43,500 bases of DNA from Thalassotalea sp. ND16A (lineage in GTDB: Bacteria > Pseudomonadota > Gammaproteobacteria > Enterobacterales > Alteromonadaceae): contig NZ_JQDZ01000050.1 of the NCBI RefSeq assembly GCF_000764205.1, positions 1-43,500 on the forward strand. Direction: 5' to 3'. Positions 28,722 to 39,169 of this stretch are shown one piece after another (within the stretch, counting starts at the first letter, position 1; each line of letters begins with the position of its first letter). A model generated the notes under the pieces. That model ran no database searches, was not told the origin of the DNA, and saw only the letters and a list, made by a program, of their open reading frames with translations. A program made the translations under genes and the position numbers.

Positions 28722-28955
28722 TTATTTTCTCTTAATGTGCATATTTCAATGGTATTTCTTTTCTGAATATGTGGATGACTGTAAATGGCTCAAAACGAAA
28801 GTAAGCACTTTATCGATATGAAAGTACTTATCCTGCTGAAGCATGGATGGCTTAAATTCTGCTAATTCCCTCAAAATCTTGCACTATCAATACTTTCGGG
28901 TATATCATTTAGTCATTCTTAGAAGTTTTTTTAAGCAGTATTAAGCAGTTTTTTG

Positions 28956-29606
28956 ATGGCAGATTTATTAACCGATGCATTGGCGCAATCTTCCCAGTTT
29001 TCTGAGCTGTGTAGTGCTTTGTATGAGCGTGAAATAAACTTGTTAGCAGATGCAAAGTTTAACTCGGCTGAGCAAGTACAAGCTCGGTTAAAAAGCCTGC
29101 CTCATTATATCAAACGTACGGCCGGTTCGATGCTAGCGGTAGATAGCCCATTATTACTGGATTTGCAAAATGGCAGCTGGAGCGAAAAACAGGCGAAAAA
29201 AATCCCGCTTAAAGAGCAAAGTGCCAGCGACATTCAAAAATGGTATCAAAATAACAAACTGCAGTTAGGTTTGGTGGTGCCGGTGCTGATCAAAGAGCGG
29301 GGAACGTCGCGCATCATGATCGATTGTATCGATAGAATTGATTTGGACAATCAGCGCTTTCGCAGTAATTATTGTGGCTGGTTTTACTTAACTGAATTGC
29401 CGATGCACAAGGATGCAAGCTTTACCCTGTTAAAACCCAGTAAAAAAGTTCTTACTGCCGCTTGCAGTGGCCATCAATGGCAGGGCAATAACCGGACCCA
29501 GCCTTCCACCTTGTCGTTAAGAGAATTATTACTTTCTTGTCAAATAAACTGGCGTAACTTTAAATTGCCAGCATCGATCAAATCTCAATTGTTCAATAGT
29601 CAATAA
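28956..29606 (+). CDS. Hypothetical protein (eno-ftsB interval)
   Basis: I do not recognise this 216-residue protein. It has no signal peptide or membrane segment and looks like a soluble alpha/beta protein: helical N-terminus (FSELCSALYEREINLLADAK), a central strand-rich part (LGLVVPVLIKERGTSRIMIDCIDRIDL), a Trp/Tyr-rich NYCGWFYLTELP block, and a basic C-terminus (NWRNFKLPASIKSQL). I use the ATG at 28956; a TTG just before it is the alternative. It ends 132 nt before ftsB and precedes the dyad at 29653, so it is probably its own transcription unit. Length and uninterrupted frame support a real gene. Confidence 0.7.
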   Translation: MADLLTDALAQSSQFSELCSALYEREINLLADAKFNSAEQVQARLKSLPHYIKRTAGSMLAVDSPLLLDLQNGSWSEKQAKKIPLKEQSASDIQKWYQNNKLQLGLVVPVLIKERGTSRIMIDCIDRIDLDNQRFRSNYCGWFYLTELPMHKDASFTLLKPSKKVLTAACSGHQWQGNNRTQPSTLSLRELLLSCQINWRNFKLPASIKSQLFNSQ

Positions 29607-29652
29607 CAGCAAGTCGCACGGTATATTCCCTACTTTTGTCGATATTTACGAC

Positions 29653-29673
29653 TCCACCAATAATATTGGTGGA
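29653..29673. promoter_or_regulatory. 21-bp perfect dyad upstream of ftsB
   Basis: TCCACCAATA and TATTGGTGGA are perfect inverted repeats around one base. TATAAT at 29692-29697 lies just downstream, so the dyad covers the likely -35 region of the ftsB promoter and could be an operator. No T-run follows, so it is a poor terminator for the preceding gene. Confidence 0.45.
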
Positions 29674-29738
29674 CTTGAGATCTCCTGTATTTATAATGTT
29701 AAACTTAGACAAAATGATAATAATAACGATCACTCAAT

Positions 29739-30017
29739 ATGAGATTAATCACAGCATTACTGGTACTGTTTTTAGTATTGCTCCAATACCGTTTATGGTT
29801 TGGCAAAAACAGCGTGCCCGATTATCTTGAACTGAAAAAAAGCGTTGCCAGACAACTTGAGCTAAACAACAAACTCGAGCAACGAAATAAACTTATTTAT
29901 GCCGATATCGACGATCTCAAAAATGGCCTGCAAGCCGTAGAAGAGCGTGCCCGTAATGAACTTGGCATGATCAAAGACGGTGAAACCTTTTTCCGAGTAA
30001 TTCCCCAAGAGAATTAA
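29739..30017 (+). CDS. ftsB: Cell division protein FtsB
   Basis: Small bitopic divisome protein forming the FtsQBL complex that activates septal peptidoglycan synthesis. The 92-residue protein has a membrane segment at about 3-19 (LITALLVLFLVLLQYRLWFG, including the typical LQYxLWFGKNS), then a coiled coil at about 28-70 (leucine/asparagine repeats), and ends ARNELGMIKDGETFFRVI, the conserved FtsB tail. It begins the ispD-ispF operon, as in E. coli; ispD starts 2 nt after its stop codon. Confidence 0.94.
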   Translation: MRLITALLVLFLVLLQYRLWFGKNSVPDYLELKKSVARQLELNNKLEQRNKLIYADIDDLKNGLQAVEERARNELGMIKDGETFFRVIPQEN

Positions 30018-30019
30018 CA

Positions 30020-30793
30020 TTGAATAACCAATCCTTTGTAAACCCAAATGTTTCCAACCACTACAGTGTGGTTGTACCTGCTGCCGGTATCGGTAAACGC
30101 ATGAGCGAAACTATTGCCAAGCAATACCTCAAAATTGCTGGCAAGTCTATTCTTGAACATACGCTTGAGCGCTTGTTATCGCACCCTAAAATTAACCACA
30201 TCGTGGTTGCTCTTGCAGAGCACGATCAATCATTTAGCCGCTTAGCCGTTGCCAGTAATCCACAAATTAGCACGGTTATTGGTGGTGGCGAAAGAAGTGA
30301 TTCGGTATTGGCTGGCTTAACAGCCCTCGCTAATGCTGGTACTAATAAAGAAAGCAATACTTCCGGCAAGTGGGTATTGGTGCACGATGCGGCCAGGCCA
30401 TGCGTTACCCATGCCGATATTGATGCGCTGATTGGGTTTTGTCAAAACCATTGCACTGACAATAACAGTGCCGGCGCAATTTTAGCGACGCCGGTAAGAG
30501 ATACGATGAAAAGGTGTGATAGTAATCAACAGATATCCCATACCGAAGAGCGAGAAAACCTTTGGCATGCACAAACACCACAAATGTTTAAACTCACTCA
30601 ATTAACCCAGGCATTAACCCTGGGCTTGCAAGACAAGGCGGCAATCACCGATGAAGCATCGGCGCTGGAACATTGCGGCATTAACAGTTTTGTGGTGAGT
30701 GGCCGTGAAGACAATATAAAAATTACCCGACCATCAGATCTTAATCTCGCCGCTTTTATACTGGCTCAACAAAAGGAAGAAACATGCGTATAG
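30020..30793 (+). CDS. ispD: 2-C-methyl-D-erythritol 4-phosphate cytidylyltransferase IspD
   Basis: Third committed enzyme of the MEP isoprenoid pathway: couples CTP to methylerythritol 4-phosphate. The 257-residue protein has the nucleotidyltransferase motif [11 protein letters not shown] (about 18-28) and the [17 protein letters not shown] block, the DAARPCV segment, and the C-terminal DDA-like [14 protein letters not shown]. The start is TTG, two bases after ftsB; the next in-frame ATG falls inside the catalytic motif, so TTG is favoured. The N-terminal extension before the motif (about 16 residues) is slightly long. It overlaps ispF by 10 nt. Confidence 0.95.
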   Translation: MNNQSFVNPNVSNHYSVVVPAAGIGKRMSETIAKQYLKIAGKSILEHTLERLLSHPKINHIVVALAEHDQSFSRLAVASNPQISTVIGGGERSDSVLAGLTALANAGTNKESNTSGKWVLVHDAARPCVTHADIDALIGFCQNHCTDNNSAGAILATPVRDTMKRCDSNQQISHTEERENLWHAQTPQMFKLTQLTQALTLGLQDKAAITDEASALEHCGINSFVVSGREDNIKITRPSDLNLAAFILAQQKEETCV

Positions 30794-31281
30794 GTCATGG
30801 TTTTGATGTGCATAAATTTGGAGGTAAAGGTCCGATAGTGTTAGCTGGCGTTAACATAGATTTTGACCAGGGTTTTATTGCCCATTCTGATGGTGATGTA
30901 GCCATTCATGCCTTATGTGATGCCATTCTAGGGGCATTAGCGTTAGCCGATATTGGTAATCATTTTCCCGATACCGATGCCGATTATGAAAACATTTCCA
31001 GTCGAATCTTATTGCGTCATGTGGTGGCGTTAATGATGGAACGCGGTTATCAAATCGGTAATGCCGATATCACTATCGTGGCACAAGCGCCTAAAATAGC
31101 ACCACACTTGCTTAACATGCGTACTATTTTGGCGGCTGATCTACAAACCGACATCGATAACGTCAATGTAAAAGCGACGACGACAGAGAAACTGGGCTTT
31201 GAAGGACGCAAAGAAGGCATATCGGTACATGCCATAACGCTGTTAACACAACAATCTAAAAGGGAAGTCGCGCATGACTAA
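30784..31281 (+). CDS. ispF: 2-C-methyl-D-erythritol 2,4-cyclodiphosphate synthase IspF
   Basis: Cyclises the CDP-methylerythritol phosphate product of the MEP pathway. The 165-residue protein has the metal ligands in GHGFDVHKF (D8, H10) and the [18 protein letters not shown] signature, plus [15 protein letters not shown] near the C-terminus. It overlaps ispD by 10 nt and truD by 8 nt, so translation is probably coupled across all three. Confidence 0.97.
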   Translation: MRIGHGFDVHKFGGKGPIVLAGVNIDFDQGFIAHSDGDVAIHALCDAILGALALADIGNHFPDTDADYENISSRILLRHVVALMMERGYQIGNADITIVAQAPKIAPHLLNMRTILAADLQTDIDNVNVKATTTEKLGFEGRKEGISVHAITLLTQQSKREVAHD

Positions 31282-32317
31282 TGTGGTAAGTGAACTGGCT
31301 TATTTACATGGCAAACCCAAGAGTCATGGAGATTTACGCAGCTCTGTCAGTGATTTTAAAGTCTTTGAATTATTACCGTTTCAGCCATCAGGTGAAGGTG
31401 AACACTTAATTATTCATATTCGCAAAACGGGAGCAAATACCTTATTTGTTGCCAGACAATTAGCTAAATACTTTAAAGTAAAAGAAGCGCTGGTTTCTTA
31501 TGCGGGCCTAAAAGACAGAAACGCCGTTACAGAACAATATTTTGGCGTACATTTACCCGGCAAAACTCAATACGATCTATCGGATTTATCGATTGAAGGG
31601 GTCGAAGTCTTATCTTACCAACGACACAATAAAAAATTGAAGACCGGTGCGTTAGTTGGTAATCGCTTTGAATTAATTCTGCGCAATGTGGATGACGTTG
31701 ACGATGTAAAAGCCCGTTGGCAAAAAGCAGTACAAACCGGTGTGCCCAATTACTTTGGTGAACAACGCTTTGGCCATGAAAATAACAATTTAACCGCGGC
31801 AACTGACTTATTTAATGGCAAAAAGGTTAAAGATAAGAAAAAACGAGGCTTTTATTTATCGGCAGCACGTTCGTACTTATTTAACCTGTTTGTCAGTGAA
31901 CGTATACAACAAGAGAGTTTTAGTTCACCAGTAAATGGTGATGTGTATATGTTAGCGGGAACTCGCTCCATTTTTTCGCAAGCCGAGGTCGATCAAGCCA
32001 TTATAACTCGTTTGGCCGAAAAGGATATTGCCATCACAGCGCCGCTGTGGGGGGCCGGTGAGCTGGCAACTTCATCTGCGGCCTTGGCGTTTGAGCAAAG
32101 CCTGGCAAATCAACAAGGGGATTATTGCCAGGGCCTGGCCAAGTTTGGTTTAAAGCAAGAGCGACGTCGCATTAATCTGGAAATTGAAGCCGGACAAATT
32201 GCATCGCAAAACGATGTGGTGACCTTGTCTTTCTTTTTGCCGGCAGGGTGTTTTGCGACAACGATATTAAGAGAACTGTTGTTATATAACGATAAATCTT
32301 TGAGCAACGAAGAGTAG
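31274..32317 (+). CDS. truD: tRNA pseudouridine(13) synthase TruD
   Basis: Makes pseudouridine at position 13 of tRNA-Glu. In this 347-residue protein the catalytic aspartate is D81 in [15 protein letters not shown], and the NYFGEQRFG block and [10 protein letters not shown] segment are typical of TruD. The C-terminal part includes the [11 protein letters not shown] insert region. It lies between ispF (8 nt overlap) and surE (10 nt gap), the conserved gammaproteobacterial order. Confidence 0.96.
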   Translation: MTNVVSELAYLHGKPKSHGDLRSSVSDFKVFELLPFQPSGEGEHLIIHIRKTGANTLFVARQLAKYFKVKEALVSYAGLKDRNAVTEQYFGVHLPGKTQYDLSDLSIEGVEVLSYQRHNKKLKTGALVGNRFELILRNVDDVDDVKARWQKAVQTGVPNYFGEQRFGHENNNLTAATDLFNGKKVKDKKKRGFYLSAARSYLFNLFVSERIQQESFSSPVNGDVYMLAGTRSIFSQAEVDQAIITRLAEKDIAITAPLWGAGELATSSAALAFEQSLANQQGDYCQGLAKFGLKQERRRINLEIEAGQIASQNDVVTLSFFLPAGCFATTILRELLLYNDKSLSNEE

Positions 32318-32327
32318 GTAGGCAAAA

Positions 32328-33080
32328 ATGAAAATTTTAGTCAGTAATGATGATGGCGTAAATGCTCCTGGGATAAAAGTGCTTAATGATGAATTGGCCA
32401 AATTTGCTGAAACCTTAGTGATTGCCCCTGACAGAAATTGCAGTGGCGCCAGTAACTCATTAACTTTATTAAATCCATTGCGCATTGAAACCTTAGACAA
32501 CGGTTTTTTTTCCGTAAATGGTACCCCGACAGACTCTGTGCATGTCGGCATTAGTCAAATATTTGATGGTCAACCGGATTTGGTCGTAGCAGGCATTAAT
32601 AATGGCGCGAATTTAGGTGATGATGTGTTGTACTCTGGCACCGTTGCTGCCGCCACAGAGGGCCGACATATGGGCTTACCAGCCGTTGCCGTTTCCTTAG
32701 TCGGTAAGCATCAGCAACACTATCAAACGGCTGCAATTGTCGCCGCTAAATTTGTTAAACGCTTAAAGCAACACCCGCTGCCGAGCGATCAAATCATTAA
32801 TATTAATGTTCCGGACATTGCTATTGAGCAACTAAAAGGCATTAAAGTGACCAGACTGGGTAATCGCCATAAGGCCGAAACGATGCAAAGAAGCACGGAT
32901 CCCTGGGGCCGGGATATTTTTTGGTATGGTAAATTGGGTAATGAAGCCGATTGTGGCGAAGGTACTGATTTTCATGCTATTGCCAATGGTTATGCGTCGG
33001 TGACGCCGTTGACGATTGATATGACCGCGTATAAAAGTATGCAGCAAATGACGGATTGGATGAGTGAACTTAACTTATGA
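32328..33080 (+). CDS. surE: 5'/3'-nucleotidase SurE
   Basis: Metal-dependent phosphatase acting on nucleoside monophosphates and polyphosphate, linked to survival in stationary phase. The 250-residue protein has D8-D9 in [16 protein letters not shown]39 in [10 protein letters not shown], and the [21 protein letters not shown] block with the metal-binding Asn. It overlaps pcm by 4 nt, the usual surE-pcm-nlpD-rpoS neighbourhood. Confidence 0.97.
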   Translation: MKILVSNDDGVNAPGIKVLNDELAKFAETLVIAPDRNCSGASNSLTLLNPLRIETLDNGFFSVNGTPTDSVHVGISQIFDGQPDLVVAGINNGANLGDDVLYSGTVAAATEGRHMGLPAVAVSLVGKHQQHYQTAAIVAAKFVKRLKQHPLPSDQIININVPDIAIEQLKGIKVTRLGNRHKAETMQRSTDPWGRDIFWYGKLGNEADCGEGTDFHAIANGYASVTPLTIDMTAYKSMQQMTDWMSELNL

Positions 33081-33733
33081 ATGTAACAACAAGAATTAGT
33101 GGCAAGTCGCTACGCAGTGGTGAGATTTTAGCGCAACAACTTTACAGCGCCGGGATCCGCAATAACCAGGTATTACATGCCATTGCCAATAGTCCCCGGC
33201 ATATCTTTGTGCCAGAAATACTGGCCCATAAAGCTTACGATAATACGGCCTTGCCTATTGGCCAGGGACAAACCATTTCTCAACCTTACATAGTGGCGAA
33301 GATGACCGAGCTTATATTGAAGGGTTCTGCGAATGACAATGTACTTGAAATTGGCACCGGCTCCGGCTATCAGACCTCTATTTTGGCGCAGTTATTTGGC
33401 AAGGTATTTTCGGTAGAAAGGATAAAGACTTTGCAATGGCAAGCGAAACGGCGTTTACAAAAAATGGACTTGCACAACGTCGCGATGAAACATGGCGATG
33501 GCTGGAAAGGCTGGGCCAGCAAAGGCCCATATCAAGCAATCATTGTCACGGCTGCGGCCAGCTCAATACCGCAAGAATTGCTGAACCAGCTAGTTGATGG
33601 CGGCAAGTTGATAATCCCAGTTGGCGAAACCTCACAAGTGTTAAAGTTAATTACCCGTAACGGTGATGATTTTGAACAGCAACAAATTGAAGCGGTAAAA
33701 TTCGTGCCATTAGTGCCAGGCGAGCTATCATGA
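33077..33733 (+). CDS. pcm: Protein-L-isoaspartate O-methyltransferase Pcm
   Basis: Repairs isoaspartyl damage in aged proteins with SAM. The 218-residue protein has the [15 protein letters not shown] motif (about 60-74) and motif [14 protein letters not shown] (89-101); the C-terminal [14 protein letters not shown] region is also typical. It overlaps surE by 4 nt upstream and yqaA by 4 nt downstream. Confident. Confidence 0.96.
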   Translation: MNVTTRISGKSLRSGEILAQQLYSAGIRNNQVLHAIANSPRHIFVPEILAHKAYDNTALPIGQGQTISQPYIVAKMTELILKGSANDNVLEIGTGSGYQTSILAQLFGKVFSVERIKTLQWQAKRRLQKMDLHNVAMKHGDGWKGWASKGPYQAIIVTAAASSIPQELLNQLVDGGKLIIPVGETSQVLKLITRNGDDFEQQQIEAVKFVPLVPGELS

Positions 33734-34308
33734 AAATATTTTCACCATTATACGTTTGGACCATGCGTTGGGCTGAGCACAAGGCAGCGCCTGCGGTATT
33801 GTCGTTATTAACGTTTGCCGAGTCGGTATTTTTTCCTATCCCACCCGATGTGTTATTGGCGCCTATGGTGTTATCAAAACCGGAAAGAGCCTGGCGGTTA
33901 GCACTACTTACAACGGTTTCATCGGTAATTGGTGGTGTAGTCGGTTATTTATTAGGTTATCTTATGTTTGAACCGCTTATTCAGCCACTTTTAATTGACT
34001 TTAATTACATGGATAAATTTGAACATGCGATGGCGTGGTTTAAAGATTATGGCGTTTGGGTGGTGTTTATCGCTGGGTTTTCGCCTATTCCATATAAAGT
34101 GTTTACGCTCAGCGCCGGTTTTTTGCAGATGCTGTTTATTCCATTTCTTATTGCTTCTGCGGTTGGCCGCGGCATGCGCTTCTTTTTGGTTGCCGGATTA
34201 ATTAAAGCTGGTGGCGAGCCAATGGAGAAAAAAATTCGCGAAAGCATAGATTTAATTGGTTGGGCGGTGGTCTTTATTATTGTCGCTTTGTATTTTATAT
34301 TTAGATAA
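33730..34308 (+). CDS. yqaA: YqaA/DedA-type inner-membrane protein
   Basis: Membrane protein of the VTT/SNARE-associated DedA superfamily, YqaA branch; DedA proteins are thought to move lipids or carriers and support proton-gradient health, but the role of YqaA is not settled. The 192-residue protein has a charged N-terminus (WAEHKAAP), several hydrophobic segments (about 50-75, 110-125, 130-150 and 170-190) and the [18 protein letters not shown] entry motif. [15 protein letters not shown] is the second re-entrant motif, with the conserved Pro and Lys. It overlaps pcm by 4 nt and precedes nlpD by 27 nt. Confidence 0.9.
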   Translation: MKIFSPLYVWTMRWAEHKAAPAVLSLLTFAESVFFPIPPDVLLAPMVLSKPERAWRLALLTTVSSVIGGVVGYLLGYLMFEPLIQPLLIDFNYMDKFEHAMAWFKDYGVWVVFIAGFSPIPYKVFTLSAGFLQMLFIPFLIASAVGRGMRFFLVAGLIKAGGEPMEKKIRESIDLIGWAVVFIIVALYFIFR

Positions 34309-34335
34309 TTGAGCAGGTAAAGCATTTAAATATCA

Positions 34336-35187
34336 ATGAACTACTATTTCTTTCAGAGTCAACGGACAGTCTCAATGCTCATCGTGCTGATCACTTTGGG
34401 CATGTTATTGAGTTGCGCTGACAGAACTAGGCCGGCACCCGTGGTTAGCCTTTCAGGTAAAACCGCCAGTCCCCCGGTTAATAAAGCCACCATCAAGTCG
34501 AAGCAGTATAAAGTGAAATCGGGAGAAACTTTATACTCTATTGCCTGGCGATCGGGCAAAGATGTTCGCACCATTGCCAGTCTAAACCAGTTGTCGGCTC
34601 CCTATCGAATATACCCAGGGCAAATTTTATTGTTAACCGGTAAAGGTAGTAAAACTCTGGCTTCAGCCAAGGCAAGCTCAAAAATAAATGTTAAAACTAG
34701 ACAACCTGTGCAAAAAAACGTCAAAAAAGTTGTTGCAAATCAAAAAACACAGGCGTATGGTGAAAAAAGTGGCGGAAAATTCACCAATGTAAAGGTGCCT
34801 TCTCTGACCCAGAAAGTGAAATCCTGGATGTGGCCGGTAAATGGCAAAATTATTTCCAGGTTTTCCAGCTCTGCAAAAGGCAACAAGGGCATAGACATTG
34901 CGGGTAATAAAGGGAAACCGATAAAAGCCGCTGCCGATGGTCTTGTAGTATACGCAGGCAATGCATTACGCGGTTATGGCAATCTAATAATAATAAAGCA
35001 CAACGATGATTATCTAAGTGCTTATGCTCATAACGAATCTTTGTTGGTAAAAGAGCAACAAAGAGTAAAAGCGGGTAAAGTCATTGCAAAAATGGGCAAC
35101 AGCGGTACGGATAGAACCATGTTGCACTTTGAAATACGATTTAGGGGCAAATCGGTAAATCCAACACGGTATTTACCGAAAATATAA
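34336..35187 (+). CDS. nlpD: Murein hydrolase activator NlpD (lipoprotein)
   Basis: Outer-membrane lipoprotein that activates the AmiC amidase at the septum. The 283-residue protein has a lipobox with acceptor C27 (GMLLSCADR), a LysM domain at about 56-100 (QYKVKSGETLYSIAW), a low-complexity basic linker, and a C-terminal LytM/M23 domain from about 165. The zinc ligands of active peptidases are missing or altered (KGIDIAGNKG in place of an H-x3-D motif, MLHFEIRF in place of HxH). That is expected for NlpD, which activates others but is not itself catalytic. In E. coli the rpoS promoter lies inside nlpD; here rpoS starts 77 nt downstream. Confidence 0.93.
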   Translation: MNYYFFQSQRTVSMLIVLITLGMLLSCADRTRPAPVVSLSGKTASPPVNKATIKSKQYKVKSGETLYSIAWRSGKDVRTIASLNQLSAPYRIYPGQILLLTGKGSKTLASAKASSKINVKTRQPVQKNVKKVVANQKTQAYGEKSGGKFTNVKVPSLTQKVKSWMWPVNGKIISRFSSSAKGNKGIDIAGNKGKPIKAAADGLVVYAGNALRGYGNLIIIKHNDDYLSAYAHNESLLVKEQQRVKAGKVIAKMGNSGTDRTMLHFEIRFRGKSVNPTRYLPKI

Positions 35188-35264
35188 TAAATTTATGAAG
35201 AGAGTATAAGAGAAAGTGTTAATGATAATTTAATAATAATTCCGGTTAATATTGGGAGATATAG

Positions 35265-36179
35265 ATGGATAAAGTAAAAGAAGTAGCTGTCAGTGAAGAC
35301 ATCAATGTAAAGGATACAAAAAAAGCTATCGAGGAAACCTCGTCAAATTTAGATGCAACACAAATGTATTTAAGCGAGATTGGTTTTTCCCCCTTACTGA
35401 GTGCTGAAGAAGAAGTGTTTTTTTCGCGTAAAGCGTTAAAAGGCTGTGAAGCATCACGAGCAAGAATGATTGAGAGTAATCTGCGTCTTGTTGTCAAAAT
35501 CGCCCGAAGGTACAATAACCGTGGACTGCCATTATTAGATTTAATTGAAGAAGGCAACTTAGGCTTAATTAGAGCCGTAGAAAAATTTGACCCAGAACGT
35601 GGCTTCCGCTTTTCTACTTATGCCACCTGGTGGATCCGCCAAACGATTGAACGAGCAATCATGAATCAAACTCGTACGATTCGACTCCCCATTCATGTAG
35701 TTAAAGAACTGAACGTATATTTACGTGCCGCTCGAGAGCTGGTGCAAAAATTGGATCATGAGCCTACTGCCGAAGAAATCGCGCAAAAACTGGATGTTCC
35801 AGTATCTGATGTCAGCAAAATGCTAAAACTTAATGAACGTATTACTTCTGTGGATACCCCGTTTGGTGGTGAATCGGACAAAGCGTTATTGGATGTTATT
35901 GCCGATGAGAAGGGGCAGGGCCCAGAAACCAACTTGCAAGACGGTGATATCAAGCAAAATATTGTGCACTGGTTAAATGAGTTAAACTCTAAGCAACGTG
36001 AAGTATTAGCAAGACGCTTTGGTTTACTTGGCTACGAGCCGGCGACACTGGAAGATGTAGGTCATGAGATTGGTTTAACTCGTGAACGCGTAAGACAAAT
36101 TCAAGTGGAAGCATTAAAACGATTACGTGATATATTATCCGCGCAAAACCTTTCCATTGAAGCCTTGTTTCAATCGTAA
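35265..36179 (+). CDS. rpoS: Stationary-phase sigma factor RpoS
   Basis: Sigma factor of the general stress response. The 304-residue protein (330 in E. coli) has region 1.2 ([19 protein letters not shown]), region 2 with the [16 protein letters not shown] and [17 protein letters not shown] blocks, region 3 ([15 protein letters not shown]), and region 4 with the HTH in [20 protein letters not shown]. The shorter length is at the N-terminus. GGGAG lies 8 nt before the ATG. It follows nlpD, is convergent with mutS and has a clear terminator. The 77-nt leader is too short to show the long inhibitory hairpin known in E. coli, although an upstream promoter in nlpD would lengthen it. Confidence 0.96.
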   Translation: MDKVKEVAVSEDINVKDTKKAIEETSSNLDATQMYLSEIGFSPLLSAEEEVFFSRKALKGCEASRARMIESNLRLVVKIARRYNNRGLPLLDLIEEGNLGLIRAVEKFDPERGFRFSTYATWWIRQTIERAIMNQTRTIRLPIHVVKELNVYLRAARELVQKLDHEPTAEEIAQKLDVPVSDVSKMLKLNERITSVDTPFGGESDKALLDVIADEKGQGPETNLQDGDIKQNIVHWLNELNSKQREVLARRFGLLGYEPATLEDVGHEIGLTRERVRQIQVEALKRLRDILSAQNLSIEALFQS

Positions 36180-36201
36180 AAATTAGAACTTCAATAAACC
36201 A

Positions 36202-36230
36202 AAAGACCAGCTATTTAGCTGGTCTTTCTA
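36202..36230. terminator. Terminator between rpoS and mutS
   Basis: AAAGACCAGCT (36202-36212) pairs with AGCTGGTCTTT (36217-36227) over a 4-nt loop. The stem ends in A and T runs, so it can act in both directions; mutS ends 117 nt further on in the opposite orientation. Confidence 0.8.
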
Positions 36231-36343
36231 TTTGTCACTTCGAAAAAATGGCTTGGCGGCAATTCATTCTCGCATTTTGACTTAATTAAAACCCGGCTTC
36301 ACCTAACCTATATCGTTACAATGAACTCAGGATAATCGAGAAT

Positions 36344-38899
36344 TTAAGTTTTAGATTTTAATTCAAACAGTAAATCCAGCGCTTGTCTTGGCGTAATGTC
36401 ATCGATATTCATCGCTTTCAATTCACTTACCACCTGGTGCTCTTCAATAAACATATCTTGCTGAATTTCTGCTGCTGCGCTGGTGCTAATTACTGTTGCT
36501 GGAGCTTGTCGTTCAAGTTCAGCTAATCGCTGTTTTGCCCGTAAAATTACTGGCTTAGGAACGCCAGCTAATTGCGCTACTTGCAAACCAAAACTTTTAC
36601 TGGCGGCGCCTTCTTGCACGGCATGCATAAAAATAATGGAATCATCATGCTCCATTGCATCTAGGTGAACATTCGCCAAACTATCTATTTGTTCTGCCAG
36701 TTCGGTGAGCTCAAAGTAATGGCTGGCAAATAAGGTAAATGCCTTACTATTTATCGCTAAATATTCGGCACAGGCCCAGGCCAGTGATAAGCCGTCATAA
36801 GTACTGGTGCCGCGGCCAATTTCATCGAGTAATACTAATGAATGCTCACTGGCATTATGCAGTATATTGGCGGTTTCGGTCATTTCCACCATAAAGGTCG
36901 AACGGCCGCTGGCCAAATCATCAGAAGCGCCAATGCGGGTAAAGATGCGATCCACCAGGCCTATTTCGGCTCTGTCAGCCGGCACAAAACTGCCAACGTG
37001 AGCCAGTAAGGTAATTAACGCCGTTTGACGCATGTAAGTCGATTTACCACCCATATTGGGACCCGTAATAATCAGCATTTTCCGTTGGCTGGATAACTCC
37101 ACCGGATTGGCAATAAATGCGTCCTTTGTAACTTGCTCTACCACAGGGTGGCGTCCGGCATTGATATGAATGCCCGGCGAAGTGGAAAGTGTCGGTTTAT
37201 GGTAATTTAATGACAGTGCCCGTTCGGCAAAATTGTTGAGCACATCTAACGTGGCTACCGCATCTGAACAAAGTTGTAACTGTTCAATATGTGGTGCAAA
37301 TTGATCAAACAACTGATCATATAAGCGCTTTTCCAGCGCCAGGAAACGGCTTTGCGCGGTAAGCACTTTTTCTTCATGCGATTTCAGCTCTTCGGTAATA
37401 AAGCGCTCATTGTTTTTTAGGGTTTGCCGACGAATGTATTCAACCGGAACATCCCCTGATTGACTGCGGCTGATCTCAATATAAAAGCCGTGGACTCTGT
37501 TGTAACCAACTTTTAATGTACTGATCCCGGTTTTATCACGCTCTCGCTGCTCCAGCTCGGCAAGAAAATTACTGGCACCCTGACTCAGATCACGCAGTGT
37601 ATCGAGCTCTGCGTTATAACCTGGTGCCAGCACACCACCATCGCGGATCAGTACTGGCGGATTATCAACAATGGCGTGAGTTAACAGTTGCTGCAGCTCA
37701 GGCAATGCCTTGCTATCGTTACTGAGTTGCTGCATAAACGGCTGATCAGATAATTCGGTCAACGCATTTAACTCGGGTAGCAAGCCTAACGCATTGCGCA
37801 GGCGAGCAAAATCTCGCGGACGAGCGCTGCGCAACGCTATACGGGCGATGATCCTTTCGATATCGCCAATGCCTTTGATCGAGTCAAAAATATCCGCTTG
37901 CACATCCTCGCTAATAATCGCGCTGATTGCATCTTGTCGATTCGATAACACAGTAAGATCGCGTAATGGAAAGTGCAGCCAACGTTTTAATAACCTTGCA
38001 CCCATTGCCGATGCGGTTTTATCGAGAACCGCAGCTAAGGTATTGTCAAAACCGCCAGCTAAATTTTGCGTTAACTCAAGGTTTCTACGGGTCGCAGAAT
38101 CTAAAATCACACCTTGCGCATAAACTTCAGCTTTTATACTACGAATATGTGGCAGTGCCGTTCTTTGCGTATCATTAACGTACTGCATTAAGCAACCGGC
38201 AGCCGCCAAACCATAAGGATAATTATCAACGCCGAAACCAGACAATTGCTTGGTGCCAAATTGCTGGTTTAACACTTTAAGCGCGGTGTCGAGATCAAAT
38301 TCCCAGTCTGGACGCCGGCGTTTACCATTAATGTTTTCGATAATATCCAGAGGTTCAAATGATTCGGCATATAACAATTCCGCAGGAGCCAGACGTTGCA
38401 GTTCCGCCTGCAGCTGTTCTTCATTTTCCGGCTGGCAAATAACAAAGCGGCCGCTACTCATATCGAGGTAAGCAATGCCAAATTTGTCTTTATTGGCAAA
38501 AATGGACACCAATAAACTGTCGCGCTTATCTTCAAGCAGCGCCTCATCAGAAATAGTACCCGGTGTTACTACCCGCACCACTTTTCTTTCTACCGGACCT
38601 TTACTGGTTGCCGGATCGCCTATTTGCTCACAAATAGCTACCGATTCGCCCATTTGCACTAAACGAGCCAAATAGTTTTCTACGGCATGATAAGGAACCC
38701 CAGCCATAGGAATGGCATTACCACCCGTTTTCCCACGTGCGGTTAAAGAAATATCCAATAAGTCAGAAGCCTTTTTCGCATCATCAAAGAACAACTCGTA
38801 AAAGTCCCCCATACGATAGAATACTAAAATATTTTTGAATTCGGCCTTGATTTTAAGGTATTGACGCATCATAGGGGTATGTGAGGATAAATCTTTCAT
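36344..38899 (-). CDS. mutS: DNA mismatch repair protein MutS
   Basis: Binds mismatches and recruits MutL. The 851-residue protein is complete: the N-terminal mismatch-binding motif in [14 protein letters not shown] (the F-x-E pair), a core and clamp domain in the middle, and the ABC-type ATPase at about 600-800 with Walker [13 protein letters not shown] and Walker [15 protein letters not shown]. The C-terminal tetramerisation-type end is short ([14 protein letters not shown]). It is convergent with rpoS. Its upstream side borders the integrase of the accessory island, so the island lies in the mutS 5' region; mutS itself is intact. Confidence 0.97.
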   Translation of the reverse strand: MKDLSSHTPMMRQYLKIKAEFKNILVFYRMGDFYELFFDDAKKASDLLDISLTARGKTGGNAIPMAGVPYHAVENYLARLVQMGESVAICEQIGDPATSKGPVERKVVRVVTPGTISDEALLEDKRDSLLVSIFANKDKFGIAYLDMSSGRFVICQPENEEQLQAELQRLAPAELLYAESFEPLDIIENINGKRRRPDWEFDLDTALKVLNQQFGTKQLSGFGVDNYPYGLAAAGCLMQYVNDTQRTALPHIRSIKAEVYAQGVILDSATRRNLELTQNLAGGFDNTLAAVLDKTASAMGARLLKRWLHFPLRDLTVLSNRQDAISAIISEDVQADIFDSIKGIGDIERIIARIALRSARPRDFARLRNALGLLPELNALTELSDQPFMQQLSNDSKALPELQQLLTHAIVDNPPVLIRDGGVLAPGYNAELDTLRDLSQGASNFLAELEQRERDKTGISTLKVGYNRVHGFYIEISRSQSGDVPVEYIRRQTLKNNERFITEELKSHEEKVLTAQSRFLALEKRLYDQLFDQFAPHIEQLQLCSDAVATLDVLNNFAERALSLNYHKPTLSTSPGIHINAGRHPVVEQVTKDAFIANPVELSSQRKMLIITGPNMGGKSTYMRQTALITLLAHVGSFVPADRAEIGLVDRIFTRIGASDDLASGRSTFMVEMTETANILHNASEHSLVLLDEIGRGTSTYDGLSLAWACAEYLAINSKAFTLFASHYFELTELAEQIDSLANVHLDAMEHDDSIIFMHAVQEGAASKSFGLQVAQLAGVPKPVILRAKQRLAELERQAPATVISTSAAAEIQQDMFIEEHQVVSELKAMNIDDITPRQALDLLFELKSKT

Positions 38900-39014
38900 G
38901 TTTTTATTACACTTTTTGGTTCTGTATGGCCAGATGAGTGGCTATTTATGTGTTTGTTGTAATCTAGTGAAACAAACTGAAATTTCAATTTATTCCATGT
39001 AATCCCACTAATAA

Positions 39015-39073
39015 GTGTAGGTTTTGGTGTAGGTTTTTTTAGTGTATAATTGGACCATTAAAAAACCTACACC
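39015..39073. promoter_or_regulatory. Inverted and direct repeats around the integrase promoter
   Basis: GTGTAGGTTTT occurs twice in tandem (39015-39025 and 39027-39037), and the inverted partner AAAAAACCTACACC is at 39060-39073, giving a 14-bp perfect inverted repeat with 39026-39039. TATAAT at 39045-39050 lies in the loop, so these could be integrase arm-type binding sites overlapping the int promoter, or an att-proximal structure. The gap 38900-39169 holds no tRNA gene. Confidence 0.55.
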
Positions 39074-39169
39074 AGATCTGCTAGTTTACTAACATTCTAA
39101 GTTATAAATGCAATCATACTGATATTAAAAAGTTAGTGCTATACCTGCCATGAATAAGGACGTAATTAA

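Noticed and set aside
38900-39169. tRNA or tmRNA gene as integration target
   Set aside because: No T-arm consensus or cloverleaf is visible in this gap or elsewhere in the window.
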